Of a stretch of 64,000 nt of DNA, positions 23,640 through 34,750 are shown piece after piece. The stretch covers positions 1 to 64,000 of the forward strand of contig NBAY01000120.1 of the NCBI GenBank assembly GCA_002794775.1, in the 5' to 3' direction. The notes under the pieces were generated by a model, which was not told the origin of the DNA, ran no database searches, and saw only the letters and a program-made list of their open reading frames with translations. The translations under genes and the position numbers were made by a program. This DNA is from Porodaedalea pini (Eukaryota; Basidiomycota; Agaricomycetes; Hymenochaetales; Hymenochaetaceae). Every line of letters begins with the position of its first letter. Position 1 is the first letter of the stretch.

Positions 23640-24720
23640 ATTCCTGCCTTAGAATCATTTTTTAAAATGCAAAAAATCATTATGTCATGAAAATTAAATA
23701 AGTCTAGAATGGAAGCCTTAATAATTCTATAGATAATTTCTCAAGCATTTTGTTCTAGACTCTGCATCTTGGCAGCTTTGCTCTGAAGACAAATCAATAC
23801 ACTACAATCATTGGCCCGACACCAGAGCTTCCACAAGATTAAGGACAAGAAAGCATAAAACTTCATTTTGAAGAGATTACCACCCTGCTCCTCAATAGTG
23901 CTCTGTATCTTCTCAATTGCATGCTCAAGACACTCAATTGCTGCATACCGCAAACTCAAAATAAGTATAGAGTGAGACAATTACAACAAACACAGCACAC
24001 ATTGTCAGTAGCATTTGTACCCAGCACACAGAGAGGCAGTGAAATGAGCTTTGCCTTGATAGGTACCACCTCAGTGCTCACCACCTCACCTGTCTGATAA
24101 TATCAATGCCCATGTCCATATAGCACATTAACTCAATGTCTGCATGCAGCTTGATTGGCTACAGTAGTTGGCCACCACATGATCATCACCATCAGCTGTG
24201 CGAATGTTGCCAGTAACAGCAAGTTCAACAGCATTGTGAAGACCTTCTCCAGCTCCATCAGTATGAGCTTGAATGCATCATACAGATGGCCATATGTCTT
24301 GCCCAGCAGCCACCATCACTATTTCCTTCTTGTCCTCACCCGTTGCCTCCAGTTTTGCAGGTGTGGTGCTGGACTGGCCCTCAGAGATCTCCTCTGACAA
24401 AAGTTTGGATGCAACATGTCATAATATGGATGCAACCATCTTCTCTTCACATTTTGTAATGTCCTCCAGTGATACACAACACTTACTCAGATCAAAGTAT
24501 CCTTCAAGGATAACAAATGAATGACTGAGACTGATACAACAGATACAACAAGAGACAGACCCTTCCCCTTGTCCACATGTAGGATGACAATGATCTCTTT
24601 CCTTCCAACACAGATCAGCCTTTGAATTGAACAAGTTCACCTGCAAGAAAGCTCTGAGAGTAGAATCATCCCCTTGATGTTGTCACATTCAACCTGTATA
24701 TATCATGAATGACAGTCAGT
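23640..24720 (-). other. Exon-like unrecognised sequence in left arm (mirror 31912-32992)
   Basis: Read on the plus strand in the right arm, an acceptor-like ATGCAG at about 32690 is followed by a 66-codon frame starting AIECLEHAIEKIQSTIEEQG and ending KMQSLEQNA. Other short open pieces lie at 31986-32213 (cysteine-rich) and about 32340-32500. These look like exons of a degraded gene, possibly the element's own or captured. I recognise no family. Confidence 0.4.
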
Positions 24721-24721
24721 A

Positions 24722-26831
24722 TTAAGTCACATCGGCCTCTGACCCGACACTCAAGCCCAAGTTGGACAAATAGTTCAAATCTGTACTCCATGCGGGACTC
24801 CACACACCATTAGTACTGTTATTGAAGTTATAGCTATAATGATAGCTACATGACACCACACACAGTATCTCAAGCATTGGTTCACCAAGTGAGAGTGGCA
24901 AGTACAAAAAGCACACTGTCAGCTCTTCAAGTGGGACAGGCATCGGGTCAGACGACAATGGTGTCTGACGGAAAGCGGAAAAAGCAATGTTCGTTGTGCA
25001 CTGAGTGCCGCGTGCTGGTGAGCTGCAATGATCGTGAGAGGGCGGCACACTCCGCACGGCTGCGCCATCTGGCAGCGTAGCAGCACACCTGAGCTCTGTT
25101 CGCGAACCCTGCCTTTGTCTGCGTACGGCCAAATTCCGGACTATTTGCATCGGACAAGGGTGGACTCGGGAAGTGCATCGCGTCACGTGCTGCAGATTGT
25201 TGGCAGTGAACCAAATGCGATTGTTGATTCACCAAGTGAGAGCGGCGAGTACGACAGGCAGAATGTCAGTTTTTTGAGCGGAACGGGCATCGGTCAGACA
25301 ACAATGGTGTCTGTGATGCAAGCGCGGAAGAAAGGAATGTTTGCTGTGCACTGAGCGCCGCAATGACCGCGAGAGGTGGACCAACAAACGAGAACGGCAA
25401 CGATCCTGGGGATCAATAGTGGGGCAGCACGCTCCGCACGGCCGCATCACCTGGCAGCGTCGCAGCATGTCTGAGGTACTCCGTTTGCCATCCCTGCCTT
25501 TGTCTGCGCGCGGCCAGACTTCAGACTTGCGCCTGCATCTGGCAAGGGTGGACTCGGGAAGTGCCCCGCGTTTGTGCACTGCAGAAACCGGAGACGATCC
25601 AAATGCATTCGTACCCTCGCTTTTCGTGCGTTGCATGTTGCGTGACTTCTCTTCCTGCGGCAGCGTAGTGCTCTTGCCGACCCAGAGACACCACCCTAGG
25701 GCATCGCCCAATGCGCGTTAGCAGCGTTCAACCACGCGTGATGGGACCGGAGAGCTTTGCCCATGCTCGATTCAAATAGCATCGATCCTGTAAGAATCTT
25801 GATACCACAACGAGTGCGGCGACGAAAGTGCGCCGCGGGCGAAGAAGCGGCGATGACAGAGGTGACAGCGGCGTGAACGGTTTTCCAAGGATCTTACGAC
25901 GCTTGTCGTTAGACTGCCCTTGAGTCTGCATCTGCTGAGTTAATGGAAGCGAAGTGTCCATATGGTAGACTGTCGGCACGCGCGATGTGTCGGAGGGGTC
26001 CATTGACGTCAGCTCTGTCGGAAGACCGCAGGGGTTGGACGTGTCCGAAGAGGTATTTGCCTTTGACGAGAGAGACGCCTCGCCTTCCCTCTTATCCAAC
26101 TCCGGCTCGCCCCTCACTCCCGTGCTGATCTTCTCCTTCTCCGCGAGCCCCGTCACCTTCCCCCGCACCACCCCGATGTAGCAGAGCGCCGACTGCAGGA
26201 CGCTACGTCTCGTGCGTGAACGGCGAGGCGAGTGCGATGCAGTGCGTATCCGACGAAGTGCGCAAGCGTATTCGGTATCACTGGTGCCCCTCCTGATCCT
26301 GCCGTTGCGGTAGCGGGGGAACGCGAGACGACTGCGGTCGAGGACGATGTGGAAGAGGTGGAGGACGACGGAGGAAGGATCTCGGGGCAGTCGAAGGTAT
26401 GGCTGACGAAGCGCGCGCAGAGCTTGCTGATGTCTTCGTGCCCGTAGTAAGTGTCGACTGCCGGTGGGGGTGCTGCCGGCGCGGGGTGGTGCGAGTGGTG
26501 TGCGCGCGGGACTGCCGATGACTGTTTTTTTGTCGAGCGTTTTCGGCGCGGTCGGAGGGAAAAAAAAGTGATAGAGAAAAAGACAGCGATCAACAGCCGC
26601 TCATCACTCAAGTATCAGAGATCGGGGGGAAAGAGGGGGGATGCTTACAGAACTCGAGGTAGACGCTGCGGCAGCGGCGGACGCAGAAGACGATTTCGCA
26701 GGTGGAGGCGGGGCGTACGTCGCGCGGTGCACGCGCCGGAAGGGCGAGTGGTTCGAGCTGGCACTCGACGGTGATATCGAATGCGGATGCGGATGGGGGT
26801 GGGGATGGCGCGGGGCGTGGACGGTGGCCAT
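24722..26831 (-). pseudogene. Captured Pcl/PHO80-like cyclin pseudogene, left arm
   Basis: Minus-strand copy of the cyclin remnant described in full for 29801-31910. Start codon at 26831, final stop at 24722. Sequence and lesions are the same as in the right arm except for rare substitutions. Confidence 0.75.
24880..25569 (-). repeat. Tandem duplication of cyclin 3' sequence, left arm
   Basis: Mirror of 31063-31752, with copies at 25242-25569 and 24880-25185. Confidence 0.8.
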
Positions 26832-27085
26832 ATTCGCTGCAGCGGGCTCTCTGGCTCTGGACGTTGACGAGCGTCTGTGAGCGTCGAAGGACAGGTGGAG
26901 TTGATGCGTGAGAAGAGGTCGCTGCGAATGTTTTGATCGGAACGAGATCCTTCTCGGACACAACGGTTGCGTCGCGTTCGCCGGACCGCTCAATGAGAAG
27001 GGCGGATGGGAAAACGGCTGACGTCGATGTTGAAGCGTGTGGATCGTCAAGGGGGGCAGGAGGAAGAGGCGAGGAACACGTGCTG

Positions 27086-27358
27086 CGTGAACAGGGCGAG
27101 GGAAGTTGAACCACACCAGTGCGGCAGAGACGGAGGGAAGAGTGACCAGCAGAAAGGAGCACCCTGCTTCATCGGGAAGCCCTGCTTGTCGTTTCCGCCA
27201 GAGACGCGGAAGACGTAGCCCTTGAACTCATCACCGAGCAAGTCGCTGGGGACACCTGGGACATCTTCTTGCCGTGGAAAATGCGGTAACGACGCTCATC
27301 GTCGATGTTGATCGTCTTTTGCTGGCCCATCGCCAGGTCAGCGATGTCGACACTTCAT
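27086..27358 (-). pseudogene. RPS6: Captured 40S ribosomal protein eS6 fragment, left arm
   Basis: Mirror of 29274-29546 and identical as far as I can see. It carries the N-terminal part only. Confidence 0.8.
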
Positions 27359-27359
27359 G

Positions 27360-28163
27360 GCCGGTGGTGTCTTGAGGAGCTCGTCGTGTTCTGTCCCTTC
27401 AGGCAAGCAAAAAAAATGATGAAAAGTAATTATTAGTATATTCAAATAGTTTTTATGATTATTTTTTTTGCTTACCTTGAGTGTGTGGCTGGTGGGACAG
27501 CCGTGCTCGTCGTCGATGGTGAAGACGAAACGACACGAACAACGACGACGCGTTGGTTGTGTTGCCTGATTTGGCTGATCGCCGCGTCTCAAACAAGCAA
27601 TCAAAGCATTCCGATTCTTTCGGAAATCTCAAAAGTCTCAGCTGTTGGCCTCAGACAAATTCTACGGACGCGTTTAAAAATACAAAAAAATATGGAATAG
27701 TTTTATTATGTATGTATCTATAGCATAGCTAAGAATTACGCGTCCAACGCGTTTTTTTATGGAGTCATAAATACAACAGTAATCTTGACATGCAGCACCA
27801 GGCCTCCAGAAGCATACACAAAAGTACAATATACCCTGAAAGGCCTGACACATATTCTATCATGAAGTAAGTGATACATTGTGTATGTATGCAAGGTTTC
27901 AAGCCAATCAGACAAGAACTGACTTCATGATAGAGAAGGAGGTGGTTTCATGAGATCTTCTGAATCTGAGTGTTTTGTATATCCTGTTCCCAGTTTTTAC
28001 TTTGAGGGCATATAAAATATTGAGCATATTTAGGGATATCGTTTTTATGTCTCTGTAAATTTACAGGTATCCAGCCTCAGTGGTTGGAGCTGGGGGAATT
28101 GCAAAACATCGAAAATCTTGGGTTTAAGAGGTTCAGAGAAAGCATATATTCATGTTGTTGCTT
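27360..28163. other. Inner A/T-rich segment of left arm (mirror 28469-29272)
   Basis: Contains an exon-like piece reading RFVFTIDDEHGCPTSHTLK in the right arm (about 29095-29156), followed by a donor-like GTAAGC. The family is not recognised. The remainder is A/T-rich without genes. Confidence 0.5.
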
Positions 28164-28468
28164 GGTTCAAAGTATGAGAAGCTCAACAAATTTAGTTATT
28201 TGTATTTAAGTATGGTCCAAGAAAGATATCCAACCCTTAGTTTTGTGGGTGAGGGAAAAGTTGGGAATGGGGAGTGAAATGAGAGGTGATGCAGTTCATG
28301 TTTTGTGAAACTCGACGCAAATCCAAGAAACACAGAGCAGTTTTGCATGTATTTCCTCTCCCCCTTCAGAACTTTCCTCTAACTCCGAGATCTAGCACCT
28401 GATTACATTTATTGTAGTCATATAAAGTACTAATATCTATTTTATAGAGCTTCCTGAAGTTTGGAATA
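28164..28468. other. Unique central spacer of the palindrome (305 bp)
   Basis: Not repeated elsewhere in the window. It is A/T-rich on the right side and purine-rich on the left (GGGTGAGGGAAAAG...). A TATA-like CTATTTTATAGAG lies at about 28437-28449. No open frame of note. It would form the loop if the element folded as a hairpin. Confidence 0.85.
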
Positions 28469-29273
28469 AAGCAACAACATGAATATATGCTTTCTCTGAA
28501 CCTCTTAAACCCAAGATTTTCGATGTTTTGCAATTCCCCCAGCTCCAACCACTGAGGCTGGATACCTGTAAATTTACAGAGACATAAAAACGATATCCCT
28601 AAATATGCTCAATATTTTATATGCCCTCAAAGTAAAAACTGGGAACAGGATATACAAAACACTCAGATTCAGAAGATCTCATGAAACCACCTCCTTCTCT
28701 ATCATGAAGTCAGTTCTTGTCTGATTGGCTTGAAACCTTGCATACATACACAATGTATCACTTACTTCATGATAGAATATGTGTCAGGCCTTTCAGGGTA
28801 TATTGTACTTTTGTGTATGCTTCTGGAGGCCTGGTGCTGCATGTCAAGATTACTGTTGTATTTATGACTCCATAAAAAAACGCGTTGGACGCGTAATTCT
28901 TAGCTATGCTATAGATACATACATAATAAAACTATTCCATATTTTTTTGTATTTTTAAACGCGTCCGTAGAATTTGTCTGAGGCCAACAGCTGAGACTTT
29001 TGAGATTTCCGAAAGAATCGGAATGCTTTGATTGCTTGTTTGAGACGCGGCGATCAGCCAAATCAGGCAACACAACCAACGCGTCGTCGTTGTTCGTGTC
29101 GTTTCGTCTTCACCATCGACGACGAGCACGGCTGTCCCACCAGCCACACACTCAAGGTAAGCAAAAAAAATAATCATAAAAACTATTTGAATATACTAAT
29201 AATTACTTTTCATCATTTTTTTTGCTTGCCTGAAGGGACAGAACACGACGAGCTCCTCAAGACACCACCGGCC

Positions 29274-29546
29274 ATGAAGTGTCGACATCGCTGACCTGGC
29301 GATGGGCCAGCAAAAGACGATCAACATCGACGATGAGCGTCGTTACCGCATTTTCCACGGCAAGAAGATGTCCCAGGTGTCCCCAGCGACTTGCTCGGTG
29401 ATGAGTTCAAGGGCTACGTCTTCCGCGTCTCTGGCGGAAACGACAAGCAGGGCTTCCCGATGAAGCAGGGTGCTCCTTTCTGCTGGTCACTCTTCCCTCC
29501 GTCTCTGCCGCACTGGTGTGGTTCAACTTCCCTCGCCCTGTTCACG
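29274..29546 (+). pseudogene. RPS6: Captured 40S ribosomal protein eS6 fragment, right arm
   Basis: The fragment covers the eS6 N-terminus. After ATGAAG at 29274 comes [20 protein letters not shown], then [11 protein letters not shown], then in a shifted frame [20 protein letters not shown] and [11 protein letters not shown], then a deleted joint into [11 protein letters not shown], matching the eS6 GHSCYRPRRTG segment. Defects include one extra base after ATGAAG, a frameshift after MSQ, a missing HRVRLL-like block and no C-terminal half. Codon choice is GC-rich and typical of a highly expressed host gene, unlike the A/T-rich surroundings. It is followed within about 250 bases by the cyclin start. 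A GTAAGC donor and an acceptor-like GCCTGAAG at 29156-29236 suggest an upstream intron was captured too. Confidence 0.8.
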
Positions 29547-29800
29547 CAGCACGTGTTCCTCGCCTCTTCCTCCTGCCCCCCTTGACGATCCACACGCTTC
29601 AACATCGACGTCAGCCGTTTTCCCATCCGCCCTTCTCATTGAGCGGTCCGGCGAACGCGACGCAACCGTTGTGTCCGAGAAGGATCTCGTTCCGATCAAA
29701 ACATTCGCAGCGACCTCTTCTCACGCATCAACTCCACCTGTCCTTCGACGCTCACAGACGCTCGTCAACGTCCAGAGCCAGAGAGCCCGCTGCAGCGAAT

Positions 29801-31910
29801 ATGGCCACCGTCCACGCCCCGCGCCATCCCCACCCCCATCCGCATCCGCATTCGATATCACCGTCGAGTGCCAGCTCGAACCACTCGCCCTTCCGGCGCG
29901 TGCACCGCGCGACGTACGCCCCGCCTCCACCTGCGAAATCGTCTTCTGCGTCCGCCGCTGCCGCAGCGTCTACCTCGAGTTCTGTAAGCATCCCCCCTCT
30001 TTCCCCCCGATCTCTGATACTTGAGTGATGAGCGGCTGTTGATCGCTGTCTTTTTCTCTATCACTTTTTTTTCCCTCCGACCGCGCCGAAAACGCTCGAC
30101 AAAAAAACAGTCATCGGCAGTCCCGCGCGCACACCACTCGCACCACCCCGCGCCGGCAGCACCCCCACCGGCAGTCGACACTTACTACGGGCACGAAGAC
30201 ATCAGCAAGCTCTGCGCGCGCTTCGTCAGCCATACCTTCGACTGCCCCGAGATCCTTCCTCCGTCGTCCTCCACCTCTTCCACATCGTCCTCGACCGCAG
30301 TCGTCTCGCGTTCCCCCGCTACCGCAACGGCAGGATCAGGAGGGGCACCAGTGATACCGAATACGCTTGCGCACTTCGTCGGATACGCACTGCATCGCAC
30401 TCGCCTCGCCGTTCACGCACGAGACGTAGCGTCCTGCAGTCGGCGCTCTGCTACATCGGGGTGGTGCGGGGGAAGGTGACGGGGCTCGCGGAGAAGGAGA
30501 AGATCAGCACGGGAGTGAGGGGCGAGCCGGAGTTGGATAAGAGGGAAGGCGAGGCGTCTCTCTCGTCAAAGGCAAATACCTCTTCGGACACGTCCAACCC
30601 CTGCGGTCTTCCGACAGAGCTGACGTCAATGGACCCCTCCGACACATCGCGCGTGCCGACAGTCTACCATATGGACACTTCGCTTCCATTAACTCAGCAG
30701 ATGCAGACTCAAGGGCAGTCTAACGACAAGCGTCGTAAGATCCTTGGAAAACCGTTCACGCCGCTGTCACCTCTGTCATCGCCGCTTCTTCGCCCGCGGC
30801 GCACTTTCGTCGCCGCACTCGTTGTGGTATCAAGATTCTTACAGGATCGATGCTATTTGAATCGAGCATGGGCAAAGCTCTCCGGTCCCATCACGCGTGG
30901 TTGAACGCTGCTAACGCGCATTGGGCGATGCCCTAGGGTGGTGTCTCTGGGTCGGCAAGAGCACTACGCTGCCGCAGGAAGAGAAGTCACGCAACATGCA
31001 ACGCACGAAAAGCGAGGGTACGAATGCATTTGGATCGTCTCCGGTTTCTGCAGTGCACAAACGCGGGGCACTTCCCGAGTCCACCCTTGCCAGATGCAGG
31101 CGCAAGTCTGAAGTCTGGCCGCGCGCAGACAAAGGCAGGGATGGCAAACGGAGTACCTCAGACATGCTGCGACGCTGCCAGGTGATGCGGCCGTGCGGAG
31201 CGTGCTGCCCCACTATTGATCCCCAGGATCGTTGCCGTTCTCGTTTGTTGGTCCACCTCTCGCGGTCATTGCGGCGCTCAGTGCACAGCAAACATTCCTT
31301 TCTTCCGCGCTTGCATCACAGACACCATTGTTGTCTGACCGATGCCCGTTCCGCTCAAAAAACTGACATTCTGCCTGTCGTACTCGCCGCTCTCACTTGG
31401 TGAATCAACAATCGCATTTGGTTCACTGCCAACAATCTGCAGCACGTGACGCGATGCACTTCCCGAGTCCACCCTTGTCCGATGCAAATAGTCCGGAATT
31501 TGGCCGTACGCAGACAAAGGCAGGGTTCGCGAACAGAGCTCAGGTGTGCTGCTACGCTGCCAGATGGCGCAGCCGTGCGGAGTGTGCCGCCCTCTCACGA
31601 TCATTGCAGCTCACCAGCACGCGGCACTCAGTGCACAACGAACATTGCTTTTTCCGCTTTCCGTCAGACACCATTGTCGTCTGACCCGATGCCTGTCCCA
31701 CTTGAAGAGCTGACAGTGTGCTTTTTGTACTTGCCACTCTCACTTGGTGAACCAATGCTTGAGATACTGTGTGTGGTGTCATGTAGCTATCATTATAGCT
31801 ATAACTTCAATAACAGTACTAATGGTGTGTGGAGTCCCGCATGGAGTACAGATTTGAACTATTTGTCCAACTTGGGCTTGAGTGTCGGGTCAGAGGCCGA
31901 TGTGACTTAA
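29801..31910 (+). pseudogene. Captured Pcl/PHO80-like cyclin pseudogene, right arm
   Basis: Start ATG at 29801 gives MATVHAPRHPHPHPHPHSIS, a Ser/Pro/Ala-rich tail, an intron (donor near 29983, acceptor near 30110), then the cyclin box. This begins YYGHEDISKLCARFVSHTFD, continues NTLAHFVGYALHRTRL, and after a frameshift near 30434 reads LQSALCYIGVVRGKV, then FVAALVVVSRFLQDRCYLNR with AWAKLSG. A further frame gives ERC-stop-RALGDALGWCLWVGK, where family members have CERALG. The LQDRxYxNRAW and GWxLWVGK signatures fit basidiomycete cyclins that partner the Pho85-type kinase. At least one frameshift and one nonsense change make it a pseudogene. The 3' region is tandemly duplicated, and the last frame ends SVGSEADVT at 31910. 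Confidence 0.75.
31063..31752 (+). repeat. Tandem duplication of cyclin 3' sequence, right arm
   Basis: Copy A (31063-31390) and copy B (31447-31752) share long blocks, such as CACTTCCCGAGTCCACCCTT, CAGACAAAGGCAGGG and GACACCATTGT, and both end CTCTCACTTGGTGAA. They have diverged considerably, so this duplication is older than the palindrome. It is mirrored at 24880-25569 in the left arm. Confidence 0.8.
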
Positions 31911-33031
31911 TACTGACTGTCATTCATGATATATACAGGTTGAATGTGACAACATCAAGGGGATGATTCTACTCTCAGAGCTTTCTTGCAGGTGAACTTG
32001 TTCAATTCAAAGGCTGATCTGTGTTGGAAGGAAAGAGATCATTGTCATCCTACATGTGGACAAGGGGAAGGGTCTGTCTCTTGTTGTATCTGTTGTATCA
32101 GTCTCAGTCATTCATTTGTTATCCTTGAAGGATACTTTGATCTGAGTAAGTGTTGTGTATCACTGGAGGACATTACAAAATGTGAAGAGAAGATGGTTGC
32201 ATCCATATTATGACATGTTGCATCCAAACTTTTGTCAGAGGAGATCTCTGAGGGCCAGTCCAGCACCACACCTGCAAAACTGGAGGCAACGGGTGAGGAC
32301 AAGAAGGAAATAGTGATGGTGGCTGCTAGGCAAGACATATGGCCATCTGTATGATGCATTCAAGCTCATACTGATGGAGCTGGAGAAGGTCTTCACAATG
32401 CTGTTGAACTTGCTGTTACTGGCAACATTCGCACAGCTGATGGTGATGATCATGTGGTGGCCAACTACTGTAGCCAATCAAGCTGCATGCAGACATTGAG
32501 TTAATGTGCTATATGGACATGGGCATTGATATTATCAGACAGGTGAGGTGGTGAGCACTGAGGTGGTACCTATCAAGGCAAAGCTCATTTCACTGCCTCT
32601 CTGTGTGCTGGGTACAAATGCTACTGACAATGTGTGCTGTGTTTGTTGTAATTGTCTCACTCTATACTTATTTTGAGTTTGCGGTATGCAGCAATTGAGT
32701 GTCTTGAGCATGCAATTGAGAAGATACAGAGCACTATTGAGGAGCAGGGTGGTAATCTCTTCAAAATGAAGTTTTATGCTTTCTTGTCCTTAATCTTGTG
32801 GAAGCTCTGGTGTCGGGCCAATGATTGTAGTGTATTGATTTGTCTTCAGAGCAAAGCTGCCAAGATGCAGAGTCTAGAACAAAATGCTTGAGAAATTATC
32901 TATAGAATTATTAAGGCTTCCATTCTAGACTTATTTAATTTTCATGACATAATGATTTTTTGCATTTTAAAAAATGATTCTAAGGCAGGAATCAAAAAAG
33001 ACCTTATATAGCTAGGTACTCTCAGACATTT

Positions 33032-33587
33032 GGGTGTACCTAACTGGACACCTCCAGATAATTGGATGTACCTGACTGGGCACCCCTAGATAATTGGGTG
33101 CACCCAGTTGGGCACCCCCAGATAGTTGGGTGCACCCAGTTGGGCACCCCCAGATAATTGGGTGTGCCCAACTGGGCACTCCCAGATAGTTGGGCACGCC
33201 CAACTGGGCACCCCCAGATAGTTGGGCGCACCCAACTGGGCACCCCCAGATAGTTGGGCGCACCCAACTGGGCCCCCCCAGATAGTTGGGTGTGCCCAAT
33301 TGGGCACCCCCAGATAGTTGGGCACTCCCAACTGGGCACCCCCAGATAGTTGGGCGCACCCAACTGGGCCCCCCCAGATAGTTGGGCGTGCCCAATTGAG
33401 CACCCCCAGATAGTTGGGCGTGCCCAATTGGGCACCCCCAGATAATTGGGCACTCCCAACTGGGCACCCCCAGATAGTTGGGCACTCCCAACTTGGGCAC
33501 CCCCAGATAGCTGGGCGTGCCCAACTGGGCACCCCCAGATAATTGGGCACTCCCAAATAGTTGGGTATACTGAGTATACTCAACTAG
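33032..33587. repeat. Minisatellite of palindromic GTGCCC units, right arm
   Basis: Mirror copy of 23045-23600 with the same unit number and order. This is notable because such arrays normally change length quickly. Confidence 0.9.
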
Positions 33588-34456
33588 GTACCTGTAAAAG
33601 ATTTAGATACAGTCAACTAGTCATATCTAATCTTTTAAGCTTAGTAGTCCAGGCCTGATATTTGAGCACAGCTCAAGTCTGACTGCTTTCAAGTCTCTCT
33701 TTCATTTTAACTTCAAATCTCTTCCCTTTCTTGTTCTCTTCATCCTAGGATTTTACACTGTATTGATACTTTGTGTATCTCAGAGTGTTAGATGCTTAGT
33801 ATCTCAAAGTTATGTTATGATGTTCAGAAGGTCAGCAACATGTTAGAAATGATAAGAATGCTCTAGTGGGCTTACACTCTTTCTACATTTCTATCTCAGT
33901 TTCCCTCTTAGTTTATACTCTCTATTCTACTTGGGCATTCAAACTAATCCTAATGTATCAGACCTTTGCACTTGTTCAGTTTTCAATTGCTCTACTTAAG
34001 TGTCCAGTGCAGCTATGTCACTCTAGTTAGAACTTCTCATAGAGCCTATGACATATAATCTCTCTAATATAGTTAGAATGCTGGAGCTTGATTCCCAATG
34101 TTTAATGTTAGAATATCATTAATGATTTCTTAAGTAGTCATTACACTTTTAGCTGACTCATATTTATTTTCATTTCTCTCATACTGCTGTACAATTTCCC
34201 TATTTCTCCATTTGTCTTACAGTATATAGAACTGTTCAATACTATCTCTATTATTTTTATTATCTTAGTCTTTCTAATAGCAACAAATATCTTTTTGTCC
34301 TGTGTGTCTAGCATGCTCAGCATTCTTTCCTGTCTGATGCAGACTAATCTTGACCAAAATTCAATTCATGCCAATGGTCAATAGCAAGATCACTAAATTG
34401 TAGGATCAAAAACAATAAAATACAACATTTATAAAGCCCCTAGATTTTATGGCAAA

Positions 34457-34677
34457 AACAAATTGGGTGTGCCCAAAAGTCCCCCAGACAGTCAGTGACA
34501 GTGACATATCTGGGCACTCCCAGGGCACTCCCACTGGGTGTGCCCAAAAACTGGGCAGGCCCAGTTGGGAGTGCCCAAATGATCTGGGTGCACCCAACTT
34601 TCCCACAGTAAAAAAAATTGGGCACACCCAACCCGCACCCACTGGGAGTGCCCAGCGGATTGGGCACGCCCAGGCTC
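34457..34677. repeat. Subterminal GGGCAC/GTGCCC cluster, right
   Basis: Mirror copy of the left cluster. It differs at two sites (34657 and 34667), where the right arm keeps CpG and the left arm has TpG/CpA. Confidence 0.8.
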
Positions 34678-34750
34678 AATACCTAAATGGTCAATTAGTT
34701 GTGTGTACGAATAGACCTACTTGGTCTGCTCAGAGGGGTAGCCTGAAGTG

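Larger units (their letters stand above)
21882..28163 (+). repeat. Left arm of the palindrome
   Basis: 6,282 bases, pairing with 28469-34750. From the outside in: terminal repeat, subterminal GGGCAC/GTGCCC cluster, an A/T-rich stretch, the 23.05-23.6 kb minisatellite, unrecognised exon-like sequence, the cyclin pseudogene (minus strand), the eS6 fragment (minus strand), and an A/T-rich inner segment. Confidence 0.95.
21882..34750. mobile_element. Giant palindromic (foldback) DNA element, 12,869 bp
   Basis: The element consists of two inverted arms of 6,282 bases around a 305-base spacer. Termini are CACATCAGGCTACCCC on the left and, reverse-complemented, CACTTCAGGCTACCCC on the right. It is inserted in a P450 exon with an 8-bp duplication. 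Paired positions in the two arms sum to 56632 throughout, so the arms have no net indel. Four substitutions were noticed (21885/34747, 21965/34667, 21975/34657, 24304/32328). No transposase frame is visible and the longest open frames are under 190 codons, so it is non-autonomous. Eight-bp duplications with CA-starting ends occur in hAT, P and Zisupton/KDZ-type transposons, and I cannot assign it further. It carries fragments of an eS6 gene and a cyclin gene in each arm. Confidence 0.93.
28469..34750 (-). repeat. Right arm of the palindrome
   Basis: Exact-length inverted copy of the left arm. The captured gene fragments read on the plus strand here. Confidence 0.95.

Noticed and set aside
24722..25711. 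Open frames of 95-160 codons read as independent genes
   Set aside because: They are frames of the decayed, duplicated cyclin tail on both strands and show no domain of their own.
21882..34750. Palindrome as a pure assembly artefact
   Set aside because: An artefact would not create an 8-bp target duplication that exactly restores the P450 frame across both junctions. A collapsed or mis-joined spacer still needs long reads.
21882..34750. Helitron or Starship-type element
   Set aside because: Helitrons lack target duplications and long terminal repeats. Starships carry a tyrosine recombinase. Neither fits the inverted arms and 8-bp duplication.
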